Assembly: GCF_009728465.1 (NCBI RefSeq)
Contig: NZ_WOCD01000003.1
Coordinates: 930,001-994,000 of the forward strand
Length of the DNA: 64,000 nt
Direction: 5' to 3'
DNA from: Psychrosphaera haliotis
GTDB lineage: Bacteria; Pseudomonadota; Gammaproteobacteria; Enterobacterales; Alteromonadaceae
Shown: positions 63,773 to 64,000 of the stretch, in pieces
How the letters are laid out: each line of letters begins with the position of its first letter
Position numbering within the stretch: position 1 is the first letter of the stretch
The notes under the pieces: model-generated
Seen by the model: the letters and a program-made list of their open reading frames with translations, nothing else
Databases searched by the model: none
Told to the model about the DNA's origin: nothing
Made by a program: the position numbers and the translations under genes

Positions 63773-64000
63773 TGGTAAATGACTCAAAAAAGTTATCGTG
63801 TTGATAACTAAAGTTTAGCTTTTGAGTTATCAAGTCACCTTTTACCAAACGTCCTTCTGTCGTGATTGGGTTCCCGATAATCTCAGTGGTTGTTAACGTG
63901 TCAGCTTGTTGTCTGGCATATCGATAAAAGCTTTGCTTGTTTGGATGATGCGGCGCAACAAGGTTATAAAGGGCTTGATGTTTTGCCTGAGACGACGTTT
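63759..64000 (-). CDS. C-terminal end of an NAD(P)-dependent epimerase/SDR-like protein (partial)
   Basis: The frame is open from the right edge of the window to a TAG at 63759-63761. The visible 79 or so residues read [18 protein letters not shown], then [21 protein letters not shown]. This is the pattern seen at the end of extended SDR proteins of the YeeZ type. The N-terminal NAD-binding part is outside the window, so the assignment is tentative. It overlaps the end of the YaiI-family gene. Confidence 0.5.
   Translation of the reverse strand, partial: TSSQAKHQALYNLVAPHHPNKQSFYRYARQQADTLTTTEIIGNPITTEGRLVKGDLITQKLNFSYQHDNFFESFTTNVV

Noticed and set aside
1..64000. CRISPR arrays, tRNA or rRNA genes, insertion sequences, prophage or integron parts
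   Set aside because: I saw no spaced direct repeats with unique spacers, no tRNA or rRNA gene, and no transposase or integrase motifs in the reading frames.

Overview
The window reads as a chromosomal segment of a marine gammaproteobacterium of the Alteromonadales (Colwelliaceae-like). This rests on gene content and protein resemblance: Fis, DusB, RraA, RlmJ, PrmA, DarP, NtrBC, a Gsk inosine-guanosine kinase, a PEP-CTERM protein and AT-rich DNA. I cannot assign a genus without a search. Most of the window is ordinary housekeeping DNA. I see no rRNA, tRNA, CRISPR array, insertion sequence, prophage or integron.

Layout. 0-2.3 kb: end of a CvfB-type S1 RNA-binding protein, pmbA (minus) and darP (plus). 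2.3-4.8 kb: a large Ig-like-domain lipoprotein. 5.1-12.4 kb: an export cassette (HlyD-type adaptor, ABC ATPase, double permease) with its own sigma-54-type response regulator and histidine kinase, preceded by a possible sigma-54 promoter. 12.4-18.8 kb (minus): yhdP, nitrilase-family gene, tldD. 19-24 kb: queG, a cold-shock gene with a long leader beside a possible small RNA, a MEMO1-like gene, grxA, gsk, and a PqiA-domain gene. 24.4-31.5 kb: pckA and the histidine-utilisation genes hutI, hutC, hutU and hutH with a HutC-like operator. 31.6-35.4 kb: a four-gene lipoprotein/periplasmic operon of unknown function. 35.5-41.1 kb (minus): PEP-CTERM protein, ntrC, ntrB, DUF4124 protein, and glnA with a clear sigma-54 promoter and NtrC sites. 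41.3-48.5 kb: prkB, several envelope proteins, purD, small conserved genes and rlmJ. 48.6-52.8 kb: prmA, dusB-fis and purH. 53-56.8 kb: a DUF4785-like lipoprotein with a lipase-like protein, then rraA coupled to a HutG-like ureohydrolase. 56.9-60.7 kb: two c-di-GMP signalling proteins. 60.8-64 kb: trmL, a 2OG-Fe(II) oxygenase, a lysophospholipase-like hydrolase, a YaiI-family gene and the end of an epimerase-like gene.

How it fits together. Histidine is taken through HutH, HutU and HutI, with the HutG-like protein about 25 kb away supplying the last step to glutamate. NtrBC and glnA control nitrogen assimilation next door. Export, lipoprotein and c-di-GMP genes make up the surface and signalling part.

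The main caution is data quality. Eight conserved genes (gsk, hutI, a lipoprotein gene, rlmJ, dusB, purH, a DUF4785-like gene and a 2OG oxygenase) are each split by one small indel, nearly always in an A or T run. Some of these genes are highly conserved, so I read this mainly as homopolymer error in the sequence, not gene decay.
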